A stretch of DNA of 64,000 nt from Nonomuraea rubra (GCF_014207985.1 NZ_JACHMI010000001.1:11081001-11145000); one strand, 5' to 3'; positions 1 to 8,772 are shown, numbered from the stretch's first letter. Made by a program: numbers and translations. The notes: a model not told the origin generated them from the sequence alone.

Positions 1-1
1 G

Positions 2-463
2 AGCACCAAGCCCAAGGAGAAGATCAAGCCCGAGCAGGTGCGCGTGCAGGTGCTCAACGGCACCAAGACCGTGGGCAAAGCTCGCGAGGTGGCCGACGAG
101 CTGGCCAAGCAGGGCTTCAACGTCGTCGGGGTGGGCAACTACGAGGCCCCGGGCGGCGTGAGCCTGGCCAAGAGCGAGATCCACTACACCAAGACGGTCG
201 AGACGGCGGCCGACCACGCGATCACGCTGGGCGGTTCCGTGCTGCCCAAGCCGCAGGCCGCGTCGGGCAAGGTGCCGGGGACGAACGTGCAGCCGTACGC
301 GTCGACGGCCACCAACGCCACGGCGGCAGGCGCCACGAAGGGCGCTCCGGTCATCCAGCTCTTGGTGGGCGAGGACTTCGAGTCGGTCAAGGTGACCAAG
401 CTGCCCGACAGCGTCAACAACAGCACGATCACCGCGTCCGAGCAGAAGAACGTGTGCACCTGA
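2..463 (+). CDS. LCP-family protein, C-terminal fragment (LytR_C domain)
   Basis: The reading frame is open to the left edge, so this is the 3' part of a longer gene. The visible 153 residues begin in a charged linker and enter a LytR_C-type domain at VQVLNGT, followed by a GKAREVADELAKQGF helix. The catalytic LCP domain would lie outside the window. LCP proteins transfer lipid-linked glycopolymers to peptidoglycan on the outer face of the membrane. The product ends in QKNVCT, and the complete LCP protein at 15135-16586 ends similarly in MQNICKK. The two therefore look like paralogues flanking one surface-polymer locus. The domain call rests on resemblance to that complete copy. Confidence 0.75.
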   Translation, partial: STKPKEKIKPEQVRVQVLNGTKTVGKAREVADELAKQGFNVVGVGNYEAPGGVSLAKSEIHYTKTVETAADHAITLGGSVLPKPQAASGKVPGTNVQPYASTATNATAAGATKGAPVIQLLVGEDFESVKVTKLPDSVNNSTITASEQKNVCT

Positions 464-640
464 GGCTCCAAGTTCCCTGTGGAACCGGGCATTCTGCTCC
501 ACTGCGAGAGACAGCACCCGCGAGGGCGGGATAGTCTGTTGCGGGTTGGCGACGCAGCGCGACACCAAGCCGCATGGGTTTTCCCGCTCCTGTTGTCGTC
601 GCGGTTCCCCGGCCCCGAGCGAAGCTGAGCGACTTCTTCC

Positions 641-1873
641 GTGTCTGACACCAGATCCTCCCCATCGGCCACGCCCCAGCGCAGCCCCGAGGAGCAGGGG
701 CCCGCCAACACGGGAGCCCGCTGGCCGTTGCCGGAGGAGGCGTTCTGGAGCGAGTCCACCGACCCGCACGGAGCCGGCCCGGGTGAGCGCACCGCGCCAC
801 AGGCGGCGGTCGCCGAGGGCCCGGCGTCGGGCGAGGGGCGCCAGGAGCAGCCGCAGCCGGCGGCGGAGCCGGGCAGGCGCAAGCGCGACCCGTTCCTCGA
901 CAACGTCAAGTTCATCCTGATCGCGCTGGTGCCGATCGGCCACTCGCTGGTGCCCACGCTGGCCGCCGACTCCGCGCGGGCGGCCTACATCTTCATCTAC
1001 GTCTTCCACATGCCGCTGTTCGTGGTGATCAGCGGCTACCTGTCCAGGAACTTCTGGAACTCCAACGCCAAGACCAACAAGCTGGTCGACACCTTCCTGG
1101 TCCCGTACGTGATCGTCGAGGTGGGCTACGCCGTGCTCCGCACCGCCCTCGGGTCGAAGTGGAGCCTGACGATCATCGACCCGGCGTGGCTCAACTGGTA
1201 CCTGCTGGCGCTGCTGTTCTGGCGGTTGTCCACCCCGGTGTGGAAGCGGATGAAGTACCCGGTCCCGGTGGCGATCGCGATCTACCTGTTCGCCGGGTTC
1301 TCGCAGATCTCGGGCGACTTCAGCATGGACCGGTTCTTCGGCCTGCTGCCGTTCTTCGTGATCGGCCTGGTGCTGCAGCCCGAGCACTTCGAGCTGCTGA
1401 ACCGGCGCTGGATCAAGGTCGTCTCGGGGTTCATCATGCTCGGCGCGGCGGCGGTGGCGATCTTCCTCGCGCAGATGGGCGCCAAGCTGGGCCCGTTCTA
1501 CTACAAGAACAGCTACCAGGATCTCAACCTGTCCTGGTACATGGGCCTCGGCCTGCGCGTCGGGCTGCTCGTCTGCGCGCTGGCCATGTGCCTGGCCGTG
1601 CTGGCGCTGGTGCCCAGGAAGGAGACCTGGTACACCGACCTCGGCACCCGCACGCTCTACTGCTACCTGCTCCACGGCATCCCCGTGCTGATCGCCAAGG
1701 AGCTGGGCTGGCTGTCGGTGCCGTGGCTGTACGGGCCGCTGGGCGTGCTGGCGATCAGCGCGAGCTGCTTCGCGCTGGCCATCATCCTGTGCCTGCCGGA
1801 GACCCGTACGGTCTTCAAGTGGGTCCTGGAGCCCCGCCTGACCTGGCTCTATCGTCGGCCCTCCCGAAGTTAA
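641..1873 (+). CDS. Membrane acyltransferase (acyltransferase-3 family)
   Basis: A 410-residue integral membrane protein. Residues 1 to about 85 are a Pro/Glu/Arg-rich cytoplasmic tail. The family signature follows: RDPFLDNVKF, then a helix with IALVPIGHS that carries the conserved His, then FHMPLFVVISGYL. About ten hydrophobic segments run to the C terminus. Such enzymes O-acylate cell-envelope sugars or polymers. The GTG start at 641 has no clear Shine-Dalgarno sequence, and a start further downstream in the disordered tail is possible. It lies between the LCP fragment and a glycosyltransferase on the same strand, which suggests it decorates the polymer made by this locus. The substrate is unknown. 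Confidence 0.8.
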   Translation: MSDTRSSPSATPQRSPEEQGPANTGARWPLPEEAFWSESTDPHGAGPGERTAPQAAVAEGPASGEGRQEQPQPAAEPGRRKRDPFLDNVKFILIALVPIGHSLVPTLAADSARAAYIFIYVFHMPLFVVISGYLSRNFWNSNAKTNKLVDTFLVPYVIVEVGYAVLRTALGSKWSLTIIDPAWLNWYLLALLFWRLSTPVWKRMKYPVPVAIAIYLFAGFSQISGDFSMDRFFGLLPFFVIGLVLQPEHFELLNRRWIKVVSGFIMLGAAAVAIFLAQMGAKLGPFYYKNSYQDLNLSWYMGLGLRVGLLVCALAMCLAVLALVPRKETWYTDLGTRTLYCYLLHGIPVLIAKELGWLSVPWLYGPLGVLAISASCFALAIILCLPETRTVFKWVLEPRLTWLYRRPSRS

Positions 1874-1929
1874 GCAGCCGTTCCACCCGCATTAACGCCT
1901 TTGACCTGGTAAGCGCTCAGCATCGACAC

Positions 1930-2892
1930 ATGCGCGCATGTGTCGCCACAACCGTCCATCATCCCGAGGACGCCCGAATCATGCACCGGCAGATCCGGGC
2001 GCTGCTCGACGCGGGCCACGAGGTGACCTACGTCGCGCCGTTCACCTACTTCAACGTGACCCCCGCCATGGGCCTGACCGCGATCGACGTGGCCCGCCAG
2101 GCCTCGTACGGCCGGGCCCGTGCCGCGCTCAAACGCGGTGCGCGGGGTGCGGACCTGCTGATCGTGCACGACCACCGGCTGCTGCGGGCGCTGCCGTACC
2201 GGCGCCCTCCGGTCGTCTGGGACGTGCGCGAGCAGGTCACTGCCAAGCAACTCGCCCGCGCCGGAAGGCGCCACCGGGTGATCACGCCCGCCGTGGTCCC
2301 CGAGGCGACCCTGGTGTCGCCCAGTCCTCCCCCTCCTGGCGACACCAGGGTCGTGCACCTCGGCCGCCTGTCGGCCGAGCGCGGAGTGACGGAGCTGATC
2401 GGGCTGGCCGAGCGCCTGGTCCCGCACGGCATCCGGCTGGACCTCATCGGCGCCGCCGCCCGCGACGTGCGGCCGCTGCTGCGGGACGCGCAGCGGGTGG
2501 GCCTGCTCGACTGGTTCGGCTACGTCCCGAACCGGCACGCCCTGCGCATGGCCGAAGGCGCGCTGGCGGGCCTCTCGCTGGCCGACGACACGGTCGGCGT
2601 GCTGCCCACCAAGATCATGGACTACATGGGCAGGGGCCTGCCGGTGATCACCACCCCGCAGGGCGCCTCGCTGGTCGAGGGCGTCGGGTGTGGGGTGGTG
2701 GTGCCGCTGGACGTGGACGCGGTGCTGAACGCCGTACTGGACCTGAAGGAGGACGTGGCGCGGCGGGTGCGGCTCGGCGCGCAGGGGCACACGGAGGCGC
2801 GGCTGCGCCACCACTGGCCCGACCACGCCGAGGCGTTCGTCCGCCGTGCCGAGTCGTGGGCCGGCGTGACCCGGCACGCGCTGGCCGTCTAG
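1930..2892 (+). CDS. Glycosyltransferase, GT-B fold (family 4-like)
   Basis: A 320-residue protein. The N-terminal half has the IMHRQIRALLDAGHEVTYV pattern of a GT-B acceptor domain. The C-terminal half starts near VVHLGRLSAERG and contains PTKIMDYMGRGLPVI, the nucleotide-sugar binding helix region of GT4 enzymes. I chose ATG 1930 because the protein then begins with a normal first strand (MRACVATTVHHP); the frame is open much further upstream but runs antiparallel to no sensible domain. It follows the acyltransferase by 56 bp on the same strand. Its stop overlaps the stop of the convergent anti-sigma gene by 4 bp. Donor and acceptor cannot be read from sequence. Confidence 0.8.
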   Translation: MRACVATTVHHPEDARIMHRQIRALLDAGHEVTYVAPFTYFNVTPAMGLTAIDVARQASYGRARAALKRGARGADLLIVHDHRLLRALPYRRPPVVWDVREQVTAKQLARAGRRHRVITPAVVPEATLVSPSPPPPGDTRVVHLGRLSAERGVTELIGLAERLVPHGIRLDLIGAAARDVRPLLRDAQRVGLLDWFGYVPNRHALRMAEGALAGLSLADDTVGVLPTKIMDYMGRGLPVITTPQGASLVEGVGCGVVVPLDVDAVLNAVLDLKEDVARRVRLGAQGHTEARLRHHWPDHAEAFVRRAESWAGVTRHALAV

Positions 2893-3791
2893 GGGCGGTC
2901 CAGGTCGAAGGTGACGTCGGCCAGGCGGATCGTGCGCACGCGCGGGTCCTCGATCAGCTCGCGCAGGCTCTCGACGCTGGACGTCTCGTCCACGTACGCG
3001 TAGGCCAGGCCGTCGCGGGCCGCCCTGCGCAGCCGGTCGAGGGACAGGTCGAAGCGGCGCAGGTTCGCGTCGTCGTGGTCGCGGAGGATGGCCGTCCAGG
3101 AACGGAAGTTCGACAGGCCCACGCCGCAGCCCTCCTTGTCCTCGGTGAACGTGCCGCGGTCCCACGTGATCGAGCCCCAGGTGATCGGCAGCGCTCCCGG
3201 CCTGCGCTCGTAGACCACGCTGTGCGCGCATTTCCGCTTCGTGCCGAGCCAGCTCTCGAGCTCGTCCGGCTTGAGCGGTGCGGTGAACTCCACCACCGCC
3301 AGGGCCCGCAGGTCGCCGGGGAGCCGGGCCAGCGTCTTGCGGACGTTCTCCTTGGCGGCCAGGTCGGTGCCGACGTCGTAGAGCGACTGGGAGAGCCTGG
3401 TGTTGGCGTTCCTGCCCAGGGGCAGGTGACCGACCTGGCCGAACAGGCTCTGGCTGACGGTGTGCGTGCTGGTGGGCGAGATCGCCTCCACGGGCCGCAG
3501 CGGCTCGGCGCTCACCGTGAACGACATCGACAGCGGCGTGACCTCGCAGCAGCCGTTGGTCACCACCCGGTAGGCGGGGTTGTACACCTTGAAGGCGGTG
3601 CCGAGCACGTCCGTCATGCGCTGCTCCCGGCCGTCCCGCGTCTGAAGGATCATCGGGCCGGCCGTGGCCACCAGCGCGAGCGCCAGCAGCAGCACCAGGG
3701 CGTAGGAGGTCGTCCTGGCCAGCCCCCGGCGGACGGCCTTCCGGGTGAGCTTGGGGTCAAAGTCCGGCATTTCCGGAAAGTCATCAGTCAT
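2889..3791 (-). CDS. Probable membrane anti-sigma factor (sigma-factor-regulator type)
   Basis: 300 residues: a short acidic cytoplasmic tail (MTDDFPEMPDFDPKLTRKAV), one membrane helix at about residues 28-50 (TSYALVLLLALALVATAG), then a large extracytoplasmic domain. The C-terminal part contains LRALAVVEFTAPLKPDEL, which resembles the sigma-factor-regulator C-terminal domain of proteins such as Bacillus YhdL. Its start overlaps the end of the ECF sigma gene by 8 bp, so the two are translationally coupled in the usual sigma/anti-sigma order. I see no zinc-binding anti-sigma motif. The role as regulator of the adjacent sigma factor is inferred from the coupling and the topology. Confidence 0.65.
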   Translation of the reverse strand: MTDDFPEMPDFDPKLTRKAVRRGLARTTSYALVLLLALALVATAGPMILQTRDGREQRMTDVLGTAFKVYNPAYRVVTNGCCEVTPLSMSFTVSAEPLRPVEAISPTSTHTVSQSLFGQVGHLPLGRNANTRLSQSLYDVGTDLAAKENVRKTLARLPGDLRALAVVEFTAPLKPDELESWLGTKRKCAHSVVYERRPGALPITWGSITWDRGTFTEDKEGCGVGLSNFRSWTAILRDHDDANLRRFDLSLDRLRRAARDGLAYAYVDETSSVESLRELIEDPRVRTIRLADVTFDLDRP

Positions 3792-4230
3792 GGGGAGCTC
3801 CGTAGAGGTCGGCGAAGGCGTTCCTGGCCCGCCACAGGGCCGTCTTGATCGAGGCGTGCTTCCTGCCGGTCATCGCGGCCACCTCCACCAGCGAGAAGCC
3901 CTCGAAGTAGACCAGCGTGAGCAGCCGGCGGTGCTGCTCGGGCAGCCGGCCCAGGGCGTCGCGCACCTCCAGGGAGTCCACGTGGAACCCGGGCGCGCCC
4001 AGCTCGTCCGGCTCGGGCAGGGGCAGCTCGCGGCGCGCGCGGCGGACGTGGTCGATGAGGACGTTGCGCGCGATCGTGAGCAGCCAGGCGGCCGGGTTCT
4101 CGCCGCGCCAGCCCAGCAGGGCCCTGGTCGCCTTGACGAACGTCTCCTGTGCCAGGTCTTCCGCGAGGTGGGGATCACGCGTCCTGCGCAGGAGGAACCC
4201 GCACACGAGCGGCCAGTGCTCGCGGTACAA
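3784..4230 (-). CDS. ECF RNA polymerase sigma factor
   Basis: 148 residues. Region 2 is clear (YREHWPLVCGFLLRRTRDPHLAEDLAQETF, read in two parts, then WLLTIARNVLIDHVRR). Region 4 is LGRLPEQHRRLLTLVYFEGFS followed by an HTH ending SIKTALWRARNAF. The start is TTG 4230; no ATG or GTG occurs between it and the upstream in-frame stop. The next gene in the operon is a single-pass anti-sigma-like protein. Location between glycosyltransferases suggests the pair senses envelope stress and may control the surface-polymer genes. That regulon is inference. The acetoacetate-decarboxylase-like gene is divergent across 106 bp. Confidence 0.9.
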   Translation of the reverse strand: MYREHWPLVCGFLLRRTRDPHLAEDLAQETFVKATRALLGWRGENPAAWLLTIARNVLIDHVRRARRELPLPEPDELGAPGFHVDSLEVRDALGRLPEQHRRLLTLVYFEGFSLVEVAAMTGRKHASIKTALWRARNAFADLYGAPHD

Positions 4231-4336
4231 GTCCTCGATGATGATGCCCCCCGTGGTCTTCCGATTGTCACATCACACCTAGACGCCACCTGGGCGGGAA
4301 TGGTCACACGGCTTCCTGGTTGATGTACTGGGCCCT

Positions 4337-5050
4337 ATGGCATCGCATCTGATCCAGGGCCGGACGGTGGGCATGCCCGTGCGCGTGAGGGACGCGGAGG
4401 TGTGCAGTGCCCTCTACCCGGTGCGTGCCGACGCCGCCAGGGCCGTGATCGCGTACTCAGGGCTGGACGTGGCCGAGGTGCTGCCCGGCAAGGCCGTCTG
4501 CATGCTGGTGTTCGTCGACTACCGCGACGGGGACCTCGACACCTACCACGAGTTCGGCATGGCCTTCCTCGTGCGCCCGCCCGGCTCGTCCGGGGCGATG
4601 GGGCTCGCTGAGCTGCGGCGGGCGGGCGTGTTCGTGCACTGGCTGCCGGTCGACCAGGAGTTCACGCTGGAGGCCGGGCGCAGCTTGTGGGGCTTTCCGA
4701 AGGAGCTGGCCGACATCGAGCTGCGGCTCGCGTCGCCGTACAAGAGGTGCATCCTGCGCAAGGACGGGAGGCTGGTGCTCGACATGCTGGTCAAGCCCGG
4801 CCTGCCCGTGCCTGGCGCGGGCGCGATGGCGCCGCTCGACGCCTACACGCACCGCGACGGGGTGACGCGGCGGGTGCCGTGGTCCGTACGTGCCAGAGGC
4901 GCCAGGGTCCGGCCCAGCGGCGCGCTGATCCGCCTGGGCAACCACCCCATCGCCAAGGAGCTGAGCGAGCTGGGGCTGCCCAAGCGGGCGATGTTCGCCA
5001 CCACGATCTCCCACGCGGAGATGAGCTTCGGCGAGGCGCGGCAGATCTGA
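4337..5050 (+). CDS. Acetoacetate decarboxylase-like protein
   Basis: 237 residues with the ADC-family fold signature. There is a YHEFGMAF strand, then FTLEAGRSLWGFPKELADI. In true acetoacetate decarboxylases the Schiff-base lysine sits in a comparable Gly-Phe/Tyr-Pro-Lys segment, and a Lys is present here. Many actinobacterial family members do not act on acetoacetate but on larger beta-keto acids or as aldolase/dehydratase-like enzymes, so the substrate is open. It is transcribed alone, divergent from the ECF sigma gene and convergent with the family-2 glycosyltransferase 25 bp downstream. Nothing in it links it directly to polymer synthesis. Confidence 0.75.
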   Translation: MASHLIQGRTVGMPVRVRDAEVCSALYPVRADAARAVIAYSGLDVAEVLPGKAVCMLVFVDYRDGDLDTYHEFGMAFLVRPPGSSGAMGLAELRRAGVFVHWLPVDQEFTLEAGRSLWGFPKELADIELRLASPYKRCILRKDGRLVLDMLVKPGLPVPGAGAMAPLDAYTHRDGVTRRVPWSVRARGARVRPSGALIRLGNHPIAKELSELGLPKRAMFATTISHAEMSFGEARQI

Positions 5051-5075
5051 TCGGCCGCGACGGGGCGCCGCGGGT

Positions 5076-5990
5076 CTAGACGATCGGCGGGCGGCCGAGC
5101 TTGACCATCCGCCACGCCGTGCGCCAGGCCATGGGACGGCGCTCGCCCGCCGGGCTGCGCAGCCCCTCGAAGAAACCGGCGAACCACGACTTGAGCGCGG
5201 CCGAGGCGCCGCGCTCGCGGATCACGGTGAGCACGACCCAGTTGGTGAGGTAGAGCACCGCCAGCGGCCACGGCAGGTTGCGCCGCGCCAGCCAGACCCG
5301 GTTGCGGGCGTTGAGCCGGTGGAACTGGGCGTGCCTGGTCGGTGGCACCTGCGGGTGGTACATCACCGTCTCGGCGTCGTACTCGATCCGGTAGCCCTCG
5401 CCGAGCAGCCGCCAGGCCAGGTCGGTCTCCTCGTGCGCGTAGAAGAAGCGCTCGGGCAGGCCGCCCACCTGGAGGAATGCCGAGCGCCTGATCGCCGAGG
5501 CGCCGCCCAGGAACGTGGTGACCGGGGAGGAGCGCTGCGGGTCGCCCGCGCGCAGGCGCGGGACGTGGCGGCGCTGGCTGCCGCTCCCGTCGGGGTCCAT
5601 GATCCGGAAGGAGATCACGGCCAGGTCGGGCTCGGTGGCGAAGCGGTCGCGTACGTGGGAGACGACCTTCTGGTCGGCGTACCAGCCGTCGTCGTCGAGG
5701 AACAGCACGACGTCTCCTGAGCACTCCTCCACGCCCCGGTTACGGCCGGCGGGGATGCCCGTGTTCTGTTCGAGCCGGATCGCTTTCACGACCGCGGCCG
5801 AACCCTCGGGTGGCGTCGCCGACACCTCGGGCACGTCGGCACCGTTGCCTACGATCACCACCTCGACGTCGCCGTCGACCTGGTTCAGCGCGGACTCGAC
5901 CGCCCGGTTCAGCTCCGCGACCCGGTTGCCCATGGTGAGGATGACGCACGAGATCTTCAACGAATCACTGTCCTGACGCGTTGAGAGCAC
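5076..5990 (-). CDS. Family 2 glycosyltransferase
   Basis: 304 residues with the GT-A fold. It begins with KISCVILTMGNRVAELNRAV, then NTGIPAGRNRGV and the metal-binding triad in VLFLDDDGW. It continues with HEETDLAWRLLGEGYRI, which carries the ED-type catalytic base region of rhamnosyl/galactofuranosyl-type transferases. The C terminus has a hydrophobic stretch (NLPWPLAVLYLTNWVVLTVI) that may anchor it to the membrane. The start is GTG 5990. It lies downstream of the CDP-alcohol phosphotransferase block on the same strand but is separated from it by 156 bp containing a hairpin, so it may have its own promoter. Donor sugar unknown. Confidence 0.85.
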   Translation of the reverse strand: MLSTRQDSDSLKISCVILTMGNRVAELNRAVESALNQVDGDVEVVIVGNGADVPEVSATPPEGSAAVVKAIRLEQNTGIPAGRNRGVEECSGDVVLFLDDDGWYADQKVVSHVRDRFATEPDLAVISFRIMDPDGSGSQRRHVPRLRAGDPQRSSPVTTFLGGASAIRRSAFLQVGGLPERFFYAHEETDLAWRLLGEGYRIEYDAETVMYHPQVPPTRHAQFHRLNARNRVWLARRNLPWPLAVLYLTNWVVLTVIRERGASAALKSWFAGFFEGLRSPAGERRPMAWRTAWRMVKLGRPPIV

Positions 5991-6114
5991 GAGCGGAGCA
6001 TTCTTTCATGATCACCGAGTCTGCTGGTCTGCATGGTCTGGGAATGGTGAAGCTAAGCGTATCGGAACCGACGATGAACCCCCACCGAACGGCGGACGTC
6101 CGATCAATACGACG

Positions 6115-6130
6115 GACGGGAAGCCCCGTC
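6115..6130 (-). terminator. Short hairpin after the CDP-alcohol block
   Basis: GACGGG pairs with CCCGTC around a 4-nt loop, 16 nt beyond the stop of the CDP-alcohol phosphotransferase at 6147. No U-tract follows on the minus strand, so this is a weak terminator candidate or a 3'-end stabiliser. Confidence 0.35.
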
Positions 6131-6146
6131 GGTTCCAGGCGCGACA

Positions 6147-6914
6147 TCAAGCGAGTCGCCTCGACGCCATGATGCTGATCAGGTGCAGCACGGTCTGCAG
6201 CGCCGCGGCCACCAGACAGGCCACGACGAGCACCCGCGTGGCCGTCAGATCGCCGACGACCAGGTCGATCACCGCGGTCACCACCGCGAGCATGGACAGC
6301 TCGATCGGCTGCACGATCCGGTGGAACTTCGTCGCCGCCAGCACCCGCCGCCCCAGCCCCAGCAGCCCGGAGCGGAACTGCACGGCCGCCGCCTCGCTCG
6401 CGGCCCCCAGCCCGCCCTTGGCCCTGGCCACCTCCACCAGGTCGCTCTCGGCCTTGATGAGGATGGCGCCGAGCGCGGCGGCGAAGCCGAACACGGTGTA
6501 CCAGTCGGGCAGCACCGCCGAGGCCCGCCAGCCCAGCCCCGCCAGCACCGCGGCCTCGGCGAAGTACGCGCCGACGCGGTCGAGGTAGACGCCGGCCAGC
6601 GACGTCTTGCCCGTCCAGCGGGCCAGCTCGCCGTCGGAGCAGTCGAGCAGCAGGTAGACCTGGATGAGCAGGGCGGCCAGCACCGCCGCCCAGAGCCCGG
6701 GCAGGGCCAGCACGAAGCCGGCCGCGACCCCCGCCACGGTCATCACCCAGGTGAGCTGGTTGGGCGTGACGGAGGTCCTGGCGAACATCCAGGTGACGTA
6801 GATGGACAGGCGGCGCATGTAGAGCACGCCCGCCCAGTGCTCGCCGTTCCTGCGCTCCAGGTGGCCAGGTGGCTGGGCCACCTGGCGCAGCTCAGCTACC
6901 GAAGGCGCGGACAT
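6147..6914 (-). CDS. CDP-alcohol phosphatidyltransferase-like membrane enzyme
   Basis: 255 residues, about six membrane helices. The family motif is DCSDGELAR, then eight residues, then GVYLDRVGA. The canonical pattern is DxxDGxxARx8-9GxxxDxxxD. All of it is present except the last Asp, which is Ala here. That Asp is the proposed general base, so activity may differ or be lost. The cytoplasmic N terminus carries RRLSIYVTWMF before the first helix, as in authentic family members. The start lies inside the end of the upstream dehydrogenase-like gene (23-bp overlap). It is the last gene of the minus-strand block and probably uses a CDP-activated polyol made by its neighbours. The product is unknown. 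Confidence 0.8.
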   Translation of the reverse strand: MSAPSVAELRQVAQPPGHLERRNGEHWAGVLYMRRLSIYVTWMFARTSVTPNQLTWVMTVAGVAAGFVLALPGLWAAVLAALLIQVYLLLDCSDGELARWTGKTSLAGVYLDRVGAYFAEAAVLAGLGWRASAVLPDWYTVFGFAAALGAILIKAESDLVEVARAKGGLGAASEAAAVQFRSGLLGLGRRVLAATKFHRIVQPIELSMLAVVTAVIDLVVGDLTATRVLVVACLVAAALQTVLHLISIMASRRLA

Positions 6915-7950
6915 AGTCCCCCACCCGATCGCGGATCTCCGAGTCCTGCATGCGCAGGTGCTCCAGGATCGTGTAACGGCCCGGGCGGGTGGCCGGGGCC
7001 AGCGCGACGACCTCGGCGAACTGCTCGGCGCTCAGCCCGATGTCGCCGGGGACGACGGGCAGCTCGTGCCGGCGCAGGCAGTCGACGACCTGTTTGACGC
7101 GGGCGTCGTCCTGCCTGAGGAAGAAGCAGAAGGCGGCGCCGATGCCGGCGAGCTCGCCGTGGTTGGAGGTGCCGGGGAAGAGCTGATCCACGGCATGAAG
7201 GATCTCATGATCTCCACCGCTCGCGGGCCGGGACGAGCCCGCGACGACCATCGACATGCCGGACAGGATCAGCGACTCGGCCAGCACGGTCAGGAAGGCG
7301 TCGGACTCGATGGAGTCGGTGCGCCCGACGAGCGCCTCTGCGGCGGTGCGGGACATCGAGCAGGCCAGGCCGTCGATCGGCTCGCCGCGCTCGACGTTGC
7401 CGAGCTGCCAGTCCTCGATGGCCGACAGGTTGCTCACCACGTCGCCCACGCCCGCCCGCACCAGCGACTCGGGCGCGTTGTGCACGAAATCGAGGTCGAC
7501 CAGGATGGCCAGCGGCATCGGCACGCCGAAGGAGCCCTTGCCCCCCTCGTAGACGAGGGAGGCGGTGGGCGAGCAGATGCCGTCGTGGGAGAGGTTGGTG
7601 GCCACCGCGACCATGGGGATGCCGGCCAGCGAGGCGGCGTACTTGGTCACGTCGATCGTCTTGCCGCCGCCCACGCCGACGACCACCTCGAAGGCCGCCT
7701 TGCGCAGGTCGGCGCCGAGCGAGACGGCCGCGTCGACCGACCCGTCGGCCACCCTGAACACCTCCGCCTCGCCCAGCGTGGGCGCGATGAGGCTCTCGAT
7801 GTGGTCGCCCTGGCCCATGCCGACGGCCACCGCGACCCTGCCGGAGGTCGCCACGCGGCTGTCGGCCAGCAGGGCGCCGAGCTGGGCGACCGCGCCGCGC
7901 CTGACGTCCATGGTCAGCGGCGCCGGCAACATCCTCGCTAGAAGCGGCAT
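6892..7950 (-). CDS. Glycerol-1-phosphate dehydrogenase-like iron/zinc-dependent dehydrogenase
   Basis: 352 residues. The nucleotide-binding loop is VVGVGGGKTIDVTKY. The metal site reads ATNLSHDGICSP (Asp), then ILHAVDQLFPGTSNHGE (two His). This arrangement matches the EgsA/AraM branch (sn-glycerol-1-phosphate dehydrogenase) better than ordinary iron alcohol dehydrogenases. That family reduces dihydroxyacetone phosphate or a related keto-phosphate with NAD(P)H. Ten bases separate it from the nucleotidyltransferase upstream. The likely path is reduction of a keto-phosphate, activation to a CDP-alcohol, then transfer by the CDP-alcohol phosphotransferase. The stereochemistry of the product cannot be told from sequence. 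Confidence 0.8.
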   Translation of the reverse strand: MPLLARMLPAPLTMDVRRGAVAQLGALLADSRVATSGRVAVAVGMGQGDHIESLIAPTLGEAEVFRVADGSVDAAVSLGADLRKAAFEVVVGVGGGKTIDVTKYAASLAGIPMVAVATNLSHDGICSPTASLVYEGGKGSFGVPMPLAILVDLDFVHNAPESLVRAGVGDVVSNLSAIEDWQLGNVERGEPIDGLACSMSRTAAEALVGRTDSIESDAFLTVLAESLILSGMSMVVAGSSRPASGGDHEILHAVDQLFPGTSNHGELAGIGAAFCFFLRQDDARVKQVVDCLRRHELPVVPGDIGLSAEQFAEVVALAPATRPGRYTILEHLRMQDSEIRDRVGDYVRAFGS

Positions 7951-7960
7951 CCGCGCCCCC

Positions 7961-8695
7961 TCAGTAGTGAACGGCTATGGCGCGGGCCTTGGCCAGGTCG
8001 TCGTGGTTGTCCACCTCGACCCAGTCGACCTCCCCGATGGGCGCGGCGTGGATGACCTCGCCGCGGTCGACCATCTCCTGGTAACCGTCCTCGTAGTAGA
8101 GCTGCGGGTCGCGCTCGAACGTCGTCCTGAGCGCGTCGGCCAGCCGGTCGGCCGCGGCCGGCCTGATGAGGGTGGCGCCGATGTACTCGCCGTACGCCTG
8201 GGCCGGGTCCATCAGCTTGGTGATGCGGCGCAGCGAGCCCTCGGGCGAGAGCGTGACCTTCATCTCCTCGTCGGCCAGCTTCTTGACGTTGTCGACGGCG
8301 AGCAGGATGTCGCTGGTCTCGGGGGCGGCCAGCAGCGTCTTCTCGATCGAGACCGGGTGCACGGTGTCGCCGTTGACCAGGAGCGCGCCCTGGGCGAAGT
8401 AGTCGCGCGCGCACCACAGGGAGTAGGCGTTGTTCCACTCCTCGGCCTTGTCGTTGTGCACGAGGGTGAGCCTGACGCCGTGGCGCTCCTCCAGGGCGTC
8501 CTTGCGCTCGTGTACGGCCTGCGCCGCGTAACCGACGACGACCACGACGTCCTTGAGGCCCACCTCGGCGAGATTCCGCAGCGAGATGTCCATGATCGTG
8601 GTCTCGCCGTCGACCGGCACGAGCGCCTTGGGCAGCGTGTCGGTGTACGGCCGCAGGCGTCGTCCGGCCCCAGCGGCCAGAACCATTCCCAGCAA
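7961..8695 (-). CDS. Sugar/polyol-phosphate nucleotidyltransferase
   Basis: 244 residues. The N terminus is GMVLAAGAGRRLRPYT followed by LPKALVPVDG, the NTP-transferase GxGxR...PK motif. LLVNGDTV carries the metal-binding Asp, and VDWVEVDNHDDL closes the domain as in LicC/inositol-phosphate cytidylyltransferases. I place the start at TTG 8695 because GAGGAG lies six bases upstream and the protein then begins just before the first strand. The longer open frame (to 8971) has no supporting signal, and ATG 8686 is the alternative. It lies 10 bp upstream of the G1P-dehydrogenase-like gene. The nucleotide (CTP or other) and alcohol phosphate are not determined. Confidence 0.8.
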   Translation of the reverse strand: MLGMVLAAGAGRRLRPYTDTLPKALVPVDGETTIMDISLRNLAEVGLKDVVVVVGYAAQAVHERKDALEERHGVRLTLVHNDKAEEWNNAYSLWCARDYFAQGALLVNGDTVHPVSIEKTLLAAPETSDILLAVDNVKKLADEEMKVTLSPEGSLRRITKLMDPAQAYGEYIGATLIRPAAADRLADALRTTFERDPQLYYEDGYQEMVDRGEVIHAAPIGEVDWVEVDNHDDLAKARAIAVHY

Positions 8696-8772
8696 CGTGC
8701 ACTCCTCAGTCGAGCATGACTCCGATGGCCCAAAGAGTATTCGTCTTTGGGCCCCGTGCGGGTAATCCGGCG

